Part shown: positions 1 to 9,575 of the stretch, one piece after another | Position numbering within the stretch: the first letter of the stretch is position 1 | Layout: each line of letters opens with the position of its first letter | Assembly: GCF_000413935.1 (NCBI RefSeq) | Contig: NZ_KE340384.1 | Coordinates: 62,001-126,000 of the forward strand | Length of the DNA stretch: 64,000 nt | From: Acinetobacter colistiniresistens | Lineage (GTDB): Bacteria > Pseudomonadota > Gammaproteobacteria > Pseudomonadales > Moraxellaceae | Direction of reading: 5' to 3' | Made by a program: the position numbers and the translations under genes | The notes under the pieces: model-generated | Seen by the model: the letters and a program-made list of their open reading frames with translations, nothing else | Databases searched by the model: none | Told to the model about the DNA's origin: nothing

Positions 1-164
1 AGTCCCCATTCGGCTTTTAATGCAGGCGCGATAAATCCCACTGCTGCGGTATCAAAACCATCAATTGCAACAATCAAAAAGCACAGCCACATGATTAATT
101 TTTGCAAAGCTGAAAGCGGAATTTCATCGATGAAACTTTGCACATCTATTGTTTTTTGAGACAT
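1..164 (-). CDS. MFS aromatic-acid transporter, N-terminal part (cut by window edge)
   Basis: Only the first 54 codons lie in the window. They encode a cytoplasmic N-terminus (MSQKTIDVQSFIDE) followed by a first membrane helix and the motif DGFDTAAVGFIAPAL, which is typical of the aromatic acid:H+ symporter (AAHS) branch of the major facilitator superfamily. An AAGGAG ribosome binding site sits five bases before the ATG. The gene is last in a minus-strand row of gentisate-degradation genes, so uptake of gentisate or a hydroxybenzoate is the likely role. The substrate is inferred from context only. Confidence 0.8.
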   Translation of the reverse strand, partial: MSQKTIDVQSFIDEIPLSALQKLIMWLCFLIVAIDGFDTAAVGFIAPALKAEWG

Positions 165-272
165 AACGACTCCTTTTGCCAATACCTTGGCCGATGCAAT
201 CCTTAGCAAAGGTGCTCAACTTTATTTGTTCTTCAGCTTGAGCACCTGTTTAAACCACTCAGATCAAGTGCG

Positions 273-974
273 TTATTTCACATTCACGGTAATGCCAGTC
301 AATCCGGTAATCTCAGCACGCATCACATCACCTCGAACCACAGCACCCACCCCTTCAGGTGTTCCTGTAAAGATCAAGTCGCCTGCTTTGAGTTCAAATA
401 AGGTCGATAGATTGGCAATGGTTTCAGCAACTGACCAGATCAAATGGCTAATATCACTGCGTTGCTCAGTTGTACCGTTGACGGTCAAATGAATATCCGC
501 CTGATTCATTTCACCTGTTTCGGTGATGGGATGAATCGGACCAATCGGCGCAGAAAAATCGAATGCTTTTCCAATTTCCCATGGACGCCCTTTTTCACGC
601 ATACTCATTTGCAGGTCACGGCGCGTCATGTCCAAGCCCACTGCATAACCATAGATATACTGTGCAGCCTCTTCGACTGAAACATTCTTGGCATCCCGAC
701 CAATCGCAACCACCAACTCAATTTCATAGTGATAATTTGAGGTCTCGCTTGGATAAGGAATATCTACCGCCTCTTGATCAACAGGTACAATCGACTCTAA
801 GTCATTCGGTTTGCAGAAAAAGAACGGTGGTTCACGATCTGGATCAAAACCCATTTCACGCGCATGGGCAGCGTAGTTACGTCCGACACAGTAAACTCGA
901 CGGACTGGAAATTGTTGATCTGAGCCGTGGATAAACAGGCCTGCTGGTGTCATGGGTTCAAATATAAAGCTCAT
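273..974 (-). CDS. Fumarylpyruvate hydrolase (FAA hydrolase family)
   Basis: This 233-residue protein belongs to the fumarylacetoacetate hydrolase (FAH) family, small single-domain type. The metal-binding core is visible: a YHYEIELVVAIG segment around residue 80, with the paired glutamates, and an aspartate in GYAVGLDMTRRD about 30 residues on. KPNDLESIVP and the C-terminal GTPEGVG are also family hallmarks. In the gentisate pathway the enzyme splits fumarylpyruvate into fumarate and pyruvate. It follows the isomerase gene by 35 bases on the same strand and has an AAGGA ribosome binding site. General FAH proteins can act on other diketo acids; the neighbouring dioxygenase and isomerase make the fumarylpyruvate assignment likely. 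Confidence 0.87.
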   Translation of the reverse strand: MSFIFEPMTPAGLFIHGSDQQFPVRRVYCVGRNYAAHAREMGFDPDREPPFFFCKPNDLESIVPVDQEAVDIPYPSETSNYHYEIELVVAIGRDAKNVSVEEAAQYIYGYAVGLDMTRRDLQMSMREKGRPWEIGKAFDFSAPIGPIHPITETGEMNQADIHLTVNGTTEQRSDISHLIWSVAETIANLSTLFELKAGDLIFTGTPEGVGAVVRGDVMRAEITGLTGITVNVK

Positions 975-1009
975 GGCATATTCCTTATTGATATAGGTGG
1001 ATCAGCAAC

Positions 1010-1645
1010 TTAAAACGCATCTGCTTGCTGTTCAGGTGCAGCTTTCTGAAATGCTTCAAGCGTCATACAATGCTGATAAATTTCATTAATTTGGGGATAG
1101 GCCGATAGGTCGACCTGAAAGCGTTGTGCAGACACTACCTGTGGAATCAAATAGGCATCGGCTAGGCTAGGTTGATTGCCATAGCAGAACTTTTTCCGCG
1201 TAGGATCTTGTGCCAAGATCTGCTCTAAAGCCGAAAAACCATCTTGAATCCATTTAGCACACCATGCATTGATCTGGTTCTGATCCAACCCAAGCTGGCG
1301 TAAATGTTCCAGCACACGTTTATTGTTTAAGGGATGAATATCACAGCCAATCAACGCCGCAATGGCGCGTACTTTTTCTTTACCCAATGCATCTGCTGGT
1401 AACAAAGCAGGCTCTGGATATTGCTGTTCAATCCATTCGATGATGGCTGGACTTTGTAGCAGCAGACCAGATTCAGTTTCCAATACGGGGACAAAACCCT
1501 GTGGATTCAATCTCTTAAAGTCCAGCTGTTGATGCTCATTTTTAGCCAGTGAGACATAACTTATCTCATAATCCAAACCCTTTAAATTCAGAGCAATGCG
1601 GGTTCGATGTGATGTACCACTACGAAAAAAACTATAAAGTTTCAT
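1010..1645 (-). CDS. Glutathione-dependent maleylpyruvate isomerase (zeta-class GST)
   Basis: This 211-residue zeta-class glutathione S-transferase-like protein opens with MKLYSFFRSGTSHRTRIAL, matching the Ser-rich active-site motif of maleylacetoacetate and maleylpyruvate isomerases. The thioredoxin-like N-domain includes NPQGFVPVLE and QSPAIIEW (glutathione contacts), followed by an all-helical C-domain with SLADAYLIPQ. A longer reading frame starts seven codons upstream, but a GAGGAG ribosome binding site sits at the right distance from the ATG at 1645. It converts maleylpyruvate to fumarylpyruvate with glutathione as cofactor, the middle step between the genes on either side. Confidence 0.87.
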   Translation of the reverse strand: MKLYSFFRSGTSHRTRIALNLKGLDYEISYVSLAKNEHQQLDFKRLNPQGFVPVLETESGLLLQSPAIIEWIEQQYPEPALLPADALGKEKVRAIAALIGCDIHPLNNKRVLEHLRQLGLDQNQINAWCAKWIQDGFSALEQILAQDPTRKKFCYGNQPSLADAYLIPQVVSAQRFQVDLSAYPQINEIYQHCMTLEAFQKAAPEQQADAF

Positions 1646-1693
1646 ATACTCGCTCCTCAGCAGCATGTGCTTTCACCACAGCTGAGATTAAAA

Positions 1694-2749
1694 TTATGGA
1701 CGTGCAGCAGTTCGCTCACGGATTGAATACAGGCCCAACTTACGCTGCAAAGGAGCTTCATCTGCGATAAAGACATAGCATGGCTGTTCGGATGTATTGA
1801 TTAAATCAATAACAGCAAAACACGGTGCACAGGCGGTATCGGCTTTACTCAAATGAAAATCCTGTTGATCGATCTGGATCGTTAAGCCCCCTTCAATGAC
1901 ATGAAACACCTGTGGGGTGGAACGTAAAGGCAGAGATAGTGTTTCATTCGGACGCAGCAGCAGTGCTGAATAGCCTAGAATATGTTGACAATCTTGACCC
2001 GTTTCAGGATTGACATAGGCCACTTGTAACGGGTCCTGATAGCCTGCTTTTTTTGCTAAGGCATCCAAGACCTTTTTAGTATCCTTCCACGCATAACGCA
2101 TCATCGGATATGCGGCATCTTCACGACTAAAATGCGGGGTCGGTACAATACCTGCTGCATATTGGGGGGTAGAACCTTGATTGATTCGATCCACTTCTTG
2201 ACGACGGCCCTCTTCCACAAAAGAGGCTTCCATATAGTAAACCAGTGGTAAATCAAGGATATCCATCCAGATCACAGGTTGGTCACCATCATGTCCATGC
2301 TCATGCCATAACCCAGAAGGGGTAAGGATCATGTCACCATGTTCCATAATGCATTTTTGCCCTTCAACAGTGGTGTAAGCCCCTTCACCTTCAACAATAA
2401 GACGTACTGCATTCGGTGCATGGCGATGTGCAGGTGCCCACTCTTTAGGGAGCAGCAGTTGCATGCCTAAATACATGGCTGGACTGACCTTCATATTGTC
2501 CAAACCATGCCCTGGGTTAGCGAGTGCCAACACTCGACGCTCTGCCTTTTCGATCGGCGTTAGCTCCCCAGCTTCTAGTAACAGAGGCTTAATCTGATGA
2601 AAATACCAAGCGGTTGCAACTGTTTGTGGTCGTGGTTTATTGGGTGGGATAAAGCTTCGTAAATTAGGCCATAACGGCACCAGATTTGACGCATTCAGCT
2701 CCTCTCGATAACGTTCGGGTAGCTCTTCTAGCGTGCCTAAAGGTTCCAT
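1694..2749 (-). CDS. Gentisate 1,2-dioxygenase
   Basis: This 351-residue bicupin is of normal length for gentisate dioxygenases. The N-terminal cupin carries the iron-binding region APAHRHAPNAVRLIVEG near residues 100-115 and LTPSGLWHEHGHDGD further on. A second, degenerate cupin follows (TPQVFHVIEGGLTIQI). The enzyme opens the gentisate ring with O2 to give maleylpyruvate. It is the first gene of the minus-strand operon, with an AAAGGA ribosome binding site, and is transcribed divergently from the LysR regulator 154 bases away. A near-copy of the regulator-side palindrome lies inside its 3' coding part (1793-1811). Confidence 0.92.
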   Translation of the reverse strand: MEPLGTLEELPERYREELNASNLVPLWPNLRSFIPPNKPRPQTVATAWYFHQIKPLLLEAGELTPIEKAERRVLALANPGHGLDNMKVSPAMYLGMQLLLPKEWAPAHRHAPNAVRLIVEGEGAYTTVEGQKCIMEHGDMILTPSGLWHEHGHDGDQPVIWMDILDLPLVYYMEASFVEEGRRQEVDRINQGSTPQYAAGIVPTPHFSREDAAYPMMRYAWKDTKKVLDALAKKAGYQDPLQVAYVNPETGQDCQHILGYSALLLRPNETLSLPLRSTPQVFHVIEGGLTIQIDQQDFHLSKADTACAPCFAVIDLINTSEQPCYVFIADEAPLQRKLGLYSIRERTAARP

Positions 2750-2868
2750 ATGTCATTCCTTTTTCTGCCCATGGAGCACAATAATAATGACGATAATTTC
2801 ATCAATATTCGGTGTTGGCTCAATGTAACAATCAGGATGTGTTGAATCTATGCACAAAAAACAATAGG

Positions 2869-2891
2869 CTGTATTGATAAAATCAATACAG
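2869..2891. promoter_or_regulatory. Perfect inverted repeat, candidate LysR operator
   Basis: CTGTATTGAT, a three-base AAA spacer, then ATCAATACAG form a perfect 10-bp inverted repeat 12 bases before the likely start of the divergent LysR regulator. It contains the T-N11-A pattern expected of LysR boxes. Position suggests autoregulation and control of the gentisate operon. Binding is inferred. Confidence 0.6.
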
Positions 2892-2903
2892 TGGGTCAGT
2901 GCG

Positions 2904-3797
2904 ATGTTTGATCTGGATACAAGATTGCTGAAAATTTTCTTTGAAATTTATCAGCATAAAAGTATTTCTAAAGCCGCGGAACAATTGGGTATTGGTCAAC
3001 CAACCTTAAGTATTGCACTGAATAAACTCCGCACCCATTTTCGTGACCCACTGTTTGTACGAATTGAAAATAAAATGCAACCCACCGAACTCGCCCAGCA
3101 AATTTATCCAATGGTGGTGGAAATTCTCAACCGCCTAAAATTGGTAGAAAACTATAATATTGAGTTCGACCCACAAACCTCAACCTATCAATTTCGTATC
3201 AGCATGACTGACATCAGTCACTTGGTATTTTTACCGCGCCTGATGAATTACATGCGTCAGCATGCCCCGTCAATTCGTCTGGACATTCTGCCAATTGATA
3301 GCCAGACAGCCCCGATGATGTCGAATGGACATATTGATCTCGCCATTGGATTCCTCCCCCAACTGGAAGCAGGTTTTTATCAGCAAACCTTGTTTCAGCA
3401 GCATTACACGTGTTTGGCTAGTCAACAACATCCTCGGCTAACAGGAACCAGCCTATCCGCTCTAGAGTTTGCTCAGGAATTACATGTCGATATCTTGGCA
3501 ACAGGAGGACATTATGTGGTGGAGCATGAGCTACAAAAACACGGCGTCAACCGCAATATTCTGGTGCGTTTACCCAGCTATTTGGGTGTCGGTCTGATTG
3601 TCAGAGATACCGATGTAATTGCCACTATTCCCAATTATCTGGCGCAGGTGTTAATGACTCAAGGCGGGTTGAAAACCTTAGAGCCTCCCTATCACTTTCC
3701 ACAATTCAGCGTTAAGCAACACTGGCATTCGCGTGTCCATCAAACCCCAAGTAATCAATGGTTAAGACAAGTGTGCTTTAAACTGTTCTCGACCTAA
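2904..3797 (+). CDS. LysR-family regulator of the gentisate operon
   Basis: This 297-residue LysR-type transcription factor is counted from the ATG at 2904. An alternative start ten codons upstream would run into the operator palindrome. The N-terminal winged helix-turn-helix (about residues 5-65) reads SISKAAEQLGIGQPTLSIALNKLR and DPLFVR, the pattern of the NahR/NagR/MhbR subgroup that senses aromatic acids. The C-terminal substrate-binding domain starts near residue 95. It is transcribed away from gentisate dioxygenase, the usual arrangement of a LysR activator and its target. The inducer is not evident from sequence; gentisate or salicylate-like compounds are plausible. Confidence 0.88.
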   Translation: MFDLDTRLLKIFFEIYQHKSISKAAEQLGIGQPTLSIALNKLRTHFRDPLFVRIENKMQPTELAQQIYPMVVEILNRLKLVENYNIEFDPQTSTYQFRISMTDISHLVFLPRLMNYMRQHAPSIRLDILPIDSQTAPMMSNGHIDLAIGFLPQLEAGFYQQTLFQQHYTCLASQQHPRLTGTSLSALEFAQELHVDILATGGHYVVEHELQKHGVNRNILVRLPSYLGVGLIVRDTDVIATIPNYLAQVLMTQGGLKTLEPPYHFPQFSVKQHWHSRVHQTPSNQWLRQVCFKLFST

Positions 3798-3817
3798 TTC
3801 TAACTCAGGCTAAAATA

Positions 3818-3848
3818 AAAACAGCGTATCGAAATCGATGCGCTGTTT
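3818..3848. terminator. Bidirectional terminator hairpin
   Basis: A stem AAACAGCG / CGCTGTTT with an inner ATCG/CGAT extension, flanked by an A-run on one side and T-rich bases on the other, lies between the convergent LysR and aldehyde dehydrogenase genes. It can serve both strands. Confidence 0.7.
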
Positions 3849-3877
3849 GTAGTGTCATTCAATGCTTGACCAAATCC

Positions 3878-5335
3878 CTAGTCCGCTCCAGAAACACCCG
3901 TTGAAATGGTAATATGCTTATATTCAATGAAGTCATCCATTGCCGCCATCCCATTCATTCGCCCAAGACCAGAGTTTTTAAAACCACCCTCCTCAAACTC
4001 ATCATAAACCACGGCCCAATCATTGATCCACACGGTACCCGCTTCCATTTCAGTCGCAACGCGTAATGGTAAATCTACATCACGACTCCAGATTGAAGCC
4101 GCTAAACCATATTGGTTATCATTGGCAAGCATAATCGCTTCTGCTTCGGTATCAAACACTTGCAAAGTAAGGACTGGCCCAAAAGTTTCTTCCTGAATAA
4201 TATCCAAGCTGTTGTCATTCACTTCAAGTAAGGTGGGACGATAGAAAGCACCTTTGGCCAGTTCACCTTCGGTAATCGGGCCACCACGAACAATCACCTT
4301 CGCTCCTTCTGCAATCGCTTTTTCAACCACAGCATCAACACGTGCCACATTATTTTTATCGATCAATGGTCCCATATCACTGCTAGGATCGGCAGCCGGG
4401 CCGACTTTGACGGCTTCCAAACGCTGCGCCAGTTTCCGTTTCAGCTCATCTGCCAGCTCACGCTGAACCAGTAAGCGTGAACCTGTCATACAGAACTGCC
4501 CCGCAAAGATGGTCAGGGCTTTTTCCAGTTTAGGTAACACCAGATCAAGATCGGCATCCTTAAACACGATCATCGGCGTTTTACCACCCAATTCTAGACC
4601 AAAGCGTTTTAGATGCTGCGCGCCTGTCGCTGAAATAGCTTTACCTGTTGCTGTGCTGCCCGTAAAACTAATCACTGGGACATCGGGTGATTCCACCAGT
4701 AAACGCGACCCACCTCCTGTCGACTCACTAAATAAATTAATCACTCCTTGCGGTAAAGAAGTAAGCTCAGAAAAAATTTGGGAGATTATGGCATTGGTTT
4801 GTGCAGTTTGACCTGGCATCTTAATCACTGTTGTGGTGCCCGCGGCTAATGCAGGTGCCAGTGAACGAATCATTAAAACCACGGGAGAATTCCAAGGTAC
4901 AATAATCCCAGACACCCCCATCGGCTCGCGTATAACCATCGAATAACTACCCGGCTTTGGCTCTAATGCTCGACCATATTCAGTTAAAGTCAACGCTGCG
5001 TAATAGCGTAATTTAGCGGGAACCATCGTCACTTCAAAGGTGGCTTCGGGCTTAATCTTTCCATTTTCAGTGGCAAGAATCTCGATCAACTCATCGGTAT
5101 GACGTTCGAAAGCATCCGCCATTTCATTCAGTACTTTTGCCCGTAAACGACGATCACGCTTCCAATCTGTTTCTTTCAATGCTTTCTTTGCGGCCCATAT
5201 CGCACTTTGCACCTGCTCTATCGTGGCATTGGCATATTGTCCGATTACTTCATATGTTGCTGGATTAATTGACTGCATATGCTGATGAGAATCTACCCAC
5301 TCACCATTTATCCAGTTCTTAGCTAGTCTATTCAT
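3878..5335 (-). CDS. NAD(P)-dependent aldehyde dehydrogenase
   Basis: This 485-residue aldehyde dehydrogenase has every catalytic landmark: PWNS with Asn149, LELGGKTP with Glu248, FAGQFCMTGSRL with the nucleophile Cys282, and EETFGPVL near residue 385. The ATG at 5335 is preferred to one two codons upstream because AGGA is seven bases before it. The enzyme oxidises an aldehyde to the acid in the cytoplasm. Sequence resembles the betaine-aldehyde/aromatic-aldehyde dehydrogenase range, but the substrate cannot be fixed. The LysR gene 340 bases upstream on the same strand could be its regulator. It may feed the neighbouring aromatic pathway, which is inference. Confidence 0.88.
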   Translation of the reverse strand: MNRLAKNWINGEWVDSHQHMQSINPATYEVIGQYANATIEQVQSAIWAAKKALKETDWKRDRRLRAKVLNEMADAFERHTDELIEILATENGKIKPEATFEVTMVPAKLRYYAALTLTEYGRALEPKPGSYSMVIREPMGVSGIIVPWNSPVVLMIRSLAPALAAGTTTVIKMPGQTAQTNAIISQIFSELTSLPQGVINLFSESTGGGSRLLVESPDVPVISFTGSTATGKAISATGAQHLKRFGLELGGKTPMIVFKDADLDLVLPKLEKALTIFAGQFCMTGSRLLVQRELADELKRKLAQRLEAVKVGPAADPSSDMGPLIDKNNVARVDAVVEKAIAEGAKVIVRGGPITEGELAKGAFYRPTLLEVNDNSLDIIQEETFGPVLTLQVFDTEAEAIMLANDNQYGLAASIWSRDVDLPLRVATEMEAGTVWINDWAVVYDEFEEGGFKNSGLGRMNGMAAMDDFIEYKHITISTGVSGAD

Positions 5336-5682
5336 CTGCATATCCTAAAAGTAAAAATCAAAGAAGATCGACATTGGGATGCTGTCTAATATTAATCCAC
5401 CAAGACATTCAATTAATATTTTGATAAATATCATAATCTTAAGTATTCAACACATCTCCCCCACGCTGTTTCTAAACCACACTTGCAAGTTACTTGAGCT
5501 ACATGGGTTGAAAATGTGATAACAGCAAATCGCGAGGGTAAATGCTCAGTAACATATCGATCTTCTCAGATCACCCGATATCAATCGGTTTTAAAAGAGA
5601 GGCAAACACCCTAACAAATGATGTTTTTTGTTCGCTAGACCAAAAAAAGCAAAACTATGATTCGCTTTTTCCGAACAAGGTC
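5336..5682. other. Intergenic region upstream of the aldehyde dehydrogenase
   Basis: About 345 bases separate the second LysR gene from the aldehyde dehydrogenase gene on the minus strand. It should hold the dehydrogenase promoter. I see no coding frame with a ribosome binding site, no strong hairpin and no clear repeat. Confidence 0.5.
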
Positions 5683-6612
5683 TTATGACTCCTGCCGCAG
5701 CATATTCTGAATCTGGCTATCCCACGGCGCAGGATGACCAATTTTTGTGGATAGAAAATCAACCAAAGTTTGAATTTTAGGGGAGGCTCGATTGGACAAG
5801 CGGTAAACCACTGAAATATTGCCTCCCGAAGGAGAGAACTCAGGCAAGATCACCTTGAGTTGCTTTTGGCAAATTGCTTCTGCAGCAAGAAAGCTTGGCA
5901 GAATTGCAATCCCTAAACCACGCTTGGCAGCCGCCAGTAATTGATGACCACTATCTGTGCGTAGATAAGGAGATATTCGGAAAAAGGCCTTTTTTCCGTC
6001 CACAGGAAGTTGCCACATCCCATGTGGTTCTCGAGACAAATACAACAATCCACGATGTCGCAACAACTCATTAGGGTGAGTAGGCATCCCATACGCTTTT
6101 AAATAATCTGGACTTGCACAAATATAGTGGTGATTCTGTGCAACCGTCTGACTAATCAGATTGGAATCAGCTAACTCTCCCATCCGAATCGCCGCATCAT
6201 AATGACCATTATTCAGATTGACAAAATGATCACTCGACTCAATATCTAGCTTTAATTCAGGATACAGTTGCACGAACTCAGCCAAATAAAGGGCGAGATA
6301 TTGAATATTAAATGCCTGTGGTACCGATAAACGAAAACTACCACCAATATGATCATGACGCGCGCTGATAGATTCTTCTAGCTCACTTAACTCCACCAGA
6401 ATCTTGCTCGACTGCTGATAAAACTCCTGTCCAGCCTCGGTTAACAGCATACTTCGACCACGATGAATCAGCGCAGCAGACAAACGCTGTTCCAGTTGCT
6501 GAATCCGCTGACTCACTACTGATTTAGTAATGCCTAGGCGTGTCGCAGCATGGGTAATACTTCCCGCATCAACCACGGCAATGAACGTTTGCATTTCAAC
6601 AATCTGATTCAA
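5683..6612 (-). CDS. LysR-family transcriptional regulator
   Basis: This 309-residue LysR-type regulator has the helix-turn-helix segment GSITHAATRLGITKSVVSQRIQQLEQRL in its first 45 residues and the usual effector domain from about residue 90. The effector half (SDHFVNLNNGHYDAAIRMGEL) resembles the CrgA/PtxR-type subgroup. The downstream gene on the same strand encodes the aldehyde dehydrogenase, a likely target. No effector can be named from sequence. Confidence 0.87.
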   Translation of the reverse strand: MNQIVEMQTFIAVVDAGSITHAATRLGITKSVVSQRIQQLEQRLSAALIHRGRSMLLTEAGQEFYQQSSKILVELSELEESISARHDHIGGSFRLSVPQAFNIQYLALYLAEFVQLYPELKLDIESSDHFVNLNNGHYDAAIRMGELADSNLISQTVAQNHHYICASPDYLKAYGMPTHPNELLRHRGLLYLSREPHGMWQLPVDGKKAFFRISPYLRTDSGHQLLAAAKRGLGIAILPSFLAAEAICQKQLKVILPEFSPSGGNISVVYRLSNRASPKIQTLVDFLSTKIGHPAPWDSQIQNMLRQES

Positions 6613-6739
6613 AAGGCACTCCCGATCTGGGCTTTATCATGAACAAATGTTAGGTCTAATCGAGATGGCCTGAATAGCCTGTTCTTGCAATACTAAGTTT
6701 TATCTATGCAACAATCCAAGTATTGTCCTTTACTGTTTA

Positions 6740-7522
6740 TTATTTATGTATTTTATGTTTTAAAAGTGCAGTGATCTTCATATTAAGAAAGTCAACAATC
6801 GCTTGCAAAGTCAGATGCTCACTTGGCCAGTGCTGCTTGCCAATCTCACCTTTATATTCTTGGCTCATACGCTGTAAAACAATTTGATGCTGCTGTTGTA
6901 ATTGAGGGATCACCCATTGTGCAGCCTGATCTTTCGGTACAATATCATCCATAACCAAACTAAAATAAATTCGGCATAAAGCCAAAATCTGGTTGCGTTC
7001 ATCCGCATCCTCATCCCAATGCGCCACGATCGATGGATAGGTGTCTGCCATCGCTTGCCAAAGCTGTTGGTTTGGAATTTCAGTTGACCACTGTGTCAGA
7101 CTTGGCCCCAGCAAAGTACGATGATGCATTTGTGCTTTCTTGAGCAAAATACTCAGATCGGGGTCTGCATGTGTACTGAGTATAGCGCCTTGGCTTAACT
7201 CATCACGCAACCATTCACCAAATTGTAGCTCGTAGCTGAGCGGGTAACTTTCTGAAAGAATCTGCTGTTTGAGTACGATGGTGACTTCAAGTGCTCGTTG
7301 TACAGTACCGATCGGATGAGAAATGTGTAATAAGGTTTCTGCCAGTTGCTGTCTTTGCTGGAGCGTCAGTACTTGGTTGACGACAACCAAAATATCCAGA
7401 TCGCTTTCTGGACCTAGGCCGCCATCGATGGCCGAACCATAAAGATAAATAGCAAACAGTGATTCGCCTAAAAGCTGCTGTAAGGCTGTTTGTAACTCAT
7501 CTAATTGCAAGGTCTCCAACAT
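6740..7522 (-). CDS. ANT(3'')-II-type aminoglycoside nucleotidyltransferase (AadA family)
   Basis: This 260-residue protein matches AadA in length and domain order. The nucleotidyltransferase motif lies at about residues 28-46: YGSAIDGGLGPESDLDILVVV, the GS...DxD triad that binds Mg-ATP. The C-terminal helical domain carries the family segment ERNQILALCRIYFSL. Members adenylylate the 3''-hydroxyl of streptomycin and 9-hydroxyl of spectinomycin. A chromosomal copy of this type (ANT(3'')-II) is known in Acinetobacter and is not integron-borne; I see no attC site here. It lies 55 bases beyond the guaA stop, with a terminator in between. Its resistance contribution is not shown by sequence. Confidence 0.85.
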   Translation of the reverse strand: MLETLQLDELQTALQQLLGESLFAIYLYGSAIDGGLGPESDLDILVVVNQVLTLQQRQQLAETLLHISHPIGTVQRALEVTIVLKQQILSESYPLSYELQFGEWLRDELSQGAILSTHADPDLSILLKKAQMHHRTLLGPSLTQWSTEIPNQQLWQAMADTYPSIVAHWDEDADERNQILALCRIYFSLVMDDIVPKDQAAQWVIPQLQQQHQIVLQRMSQEYKGEIGKQHWPSEHLTLQAIVDFLNMKITALLKHKIHK

Positions 7523-7544
7523 GCTTCACCTCTTGATCAATCAT

Positions 7545-7576
7545 AAAAAAGGCAGGATTTTCATCCTGCCCTTTTT
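7545..7576 (-). terminator. Rho-independent terminator after guaA
   Basis: GGCAGGAT / ATCCTGCC with a four-base loop, flanked by A6 and CTTTTTC, forms a strong hairpin directly after the guaA stop on the minus strand. It stands in front of the adenylyltransferase gene. Confidence 0.8.
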
Positions 7577-7577
7577 C

Positions 7578-9146
7578 TTATTCCCACTCGATCGTTGCGG
7601 GTGGTTTAGATGACACGTCATAAACAACACGTGAAACATCTTTAATTTCATTCATGATACGGGTTGAGATTTTATCAACCAAGTCATACGGTAAGTGCGC
7701 AAAACGTGCTGTCATGAAGTCAACGGTTTCTACGGCACGAAGTGCAATCACCCATGCATAACGGCGACCATCACCCACCACACCCACTGATTTTACTGGT
7801 TGGAATACCGCAAATGCTTGTGCAGTTTTGTCGTACCAACCGCTATCACGTAGTTCTTGCATGAAGATGTCATCAGCAAGACGAAGAATATCTGCATATT
7901 CTTTTTTCACTTCACCCAATATACGCACGCCCAAACCTGGACCTGGGAATGGATGACGGTAAATCATGCTATGCGGTAAGCCAATGGTTGTACCTAATTT
8001 ACGTACTTCGTCTTTAAACAAGTCACGTAATGGCTCAACCAATTCAAATTCCAAATCATCAGGTAAACCACCCACGTTGTGGTGTGATTTAATCACGTGT
8101 GCCTTACCTTGTTTGCTTGCTGCAGATTCGATCACGTCTGGATAAATCGTCCCTTGCGCCAAGAATTTCACGCCATCAAGTTTACGCGCTTCTTCTGCAA
8201 AAACTTCAATAAATTCACGACCAATGATTTTACGTTTTTTCTCAGGATCAACTTCGCCCGCCAATGCAGACAAGAAACGTTGTTCAGCATCAGCACGAAT
8301 TACACGGATACCCATGTTTTCTGCAAACATTTGCATCACTTGATCACCTTCGTTTAAACGAAGTAAACCATTGTCTACAAATACGCAAGTTAACTGATCA
8401 CCAATGGCTTTATGCAATAATGCTGCGACTACAGATGAGTCCACACCACCCGACAAACCTAACAGAACTTTTTCATCACCAATTTGCTCACGCAACTGTT
8501 CTACACGCAGGTCAATGATGTGCTCAGGGGTCCACAGACCACGGCAACCACAAATCTGATGGACGAAATTCGACAGTAATTCAGCACCTTTGGCCGTGTG
8601 CGTTACTTCTGGGTGGAACTGAACACCATAGAAACGACGTGCTTCATCACTTACTGCAGCGAATGGGCAGCTTGGTGTGCTTGCAGTCACTTGGAAACCT
8701 TCTGGAATCGCACTGACTTTATCGCCATGACTCATCCACACATGTAACTGGTTTTCACGGTCTTGCAAGTGACCAATCAATTTATCACGAACTAGAATAT
8801 CAACTTCTGCATAACCAAACTCATGTACTGTACCCGGCTCTACTTTACCGCCAAGCTGTTCAGACATGGTTTGTAAGCCATAACAGATACCCAACACTGG
8901 TACGCCTAATTCAAATACAACTTGCGGCGCGCGTGGGCTTCCTTCTTCATGTACGCTCTCAGGGCCACCTGACAAAATAATCCCGTTCGGATTAAACGCA
9001 CGAATGTCTTCTTCAGACATATCGAATGCATACATTTCAGAATAGACACCCGCTTCACGTACACGACGTGCAATCAGCTGGCTATATTGAGAGCCGAAAT
9101 CCAAAATAAGGATACGATCTTCAGTAATTTGAGTATTGGTCGTCAT
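7578..9146 (-). CDS. guaA: GMP synthase (glutamine-hydrolysing)
   Basis: This 522-residue, full-length GMP synthase converts XMP to GMP using glutamine and ATP. The class I amidotransferase domain (residues 1-200) shows the nucleophile elbow VLGICYGLQ and the FHPEVTHT histidine/glutamate pair. The ATP-pyrophosphatase domain follows with the P-loop [11 protein letters not shown], and the dimerisation domain ends in [11 protein letters not shown], identical to the usual terminus. It is a core housekeeping gene of purine synthesis. Confidence 0.98.
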   Translation of the reverse strand: MTTNTQITEDRILILDFGSQYSQLIARRVREAGVYSEMYAFDMSEEDIRAFNPNGIILSGGPESVHEEGSPRAPQVVFELGVPVLGICYGLQTMSEQLGGKVEPGTVHEFGYAEVDILVRDKLIGHLQDRENQLHVWMSHGDKVSAIPEGFQVTASTPSCPFAAVSDEARRFYGVQFHPEVTHTAKGAELLSNFVHQICGCRGLWTPEHIIDLRVEQLREQIGDEKVLLGLSGGVDSSVVAALLHKAIGDQLTCVFVDNGLLRLNEGDQVMQMFAENMGIRVIRADAEQRFLSALAGEVDPEKKRKIIGREFIEVFAEEARKLDGVKFLAQGTIYPDVIESAASKQGKAHVIKSHHNVGGLPDDLEFELVEPLRDLFKDEVRKLGTTIGLPHSMIYRHPFPGPGLGVRILGEVKKEYADILRLADDIFMQELRDSGWYDKTAQAFAVFQPVKSVGVVGDGRRYAWVIALRAVETVDFMTARFAHLPYDLVDKISTRIMNEIKDVSRVVYDVSSKPPATIEWE

Positions 9147-9575
9147 GGTTCATCATAAAGGCAAATGAATTAAGCGCCATATTCTAACATTTTTCACGCT
9201 TTGGCGCATCGCAATTCATCATCTATCTCGTTTTTTCCTTAGGCATGTCAATGGGCACTGATATTTAAACTAAAATTCTCAAGTCAAGCACAAAATAAGG
9301 AGCGTTCAATCAACAATTCTTGCCCATTCTGCTCAACACAAAGCAAAAATTGGTGCTAAGATGACGAATCGAAAAGGTATTACCAAGGAAAGGTATGCTC
9401 TCGGCTACATCGTTGCCTTTTATACGATGCTATGTCCTCACCCAAAGGAATAAATCAAAAGGCAACTACAACTCTAAAGGCCTTGGCTTATCGTCAATGC
9501 CCTAAAATATTTTACTATCATCTAACGCTTGTCCGACCACGAGCAACAATTAGGACTTGAAGGACCAATAAAATA
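9147..9575. other. Divergent intergenic region between guaA and the DUF445 gene
   Basis: This 429-base region must hold the guaA promoter (minus) and the promoter of the DUF445 gene (plus). A 30-codon frame at 9361-9453 lacks a ribosome binding site, so I do not call it. No tRNA, riboswitch fold or repeat is obvious. Confidence 0.5.

Noticed and set aside
9361-9453. 30-codon open frame in the guaA-DUF445 gap
   Set aside because: No ribosome binding site and no recognisable product.
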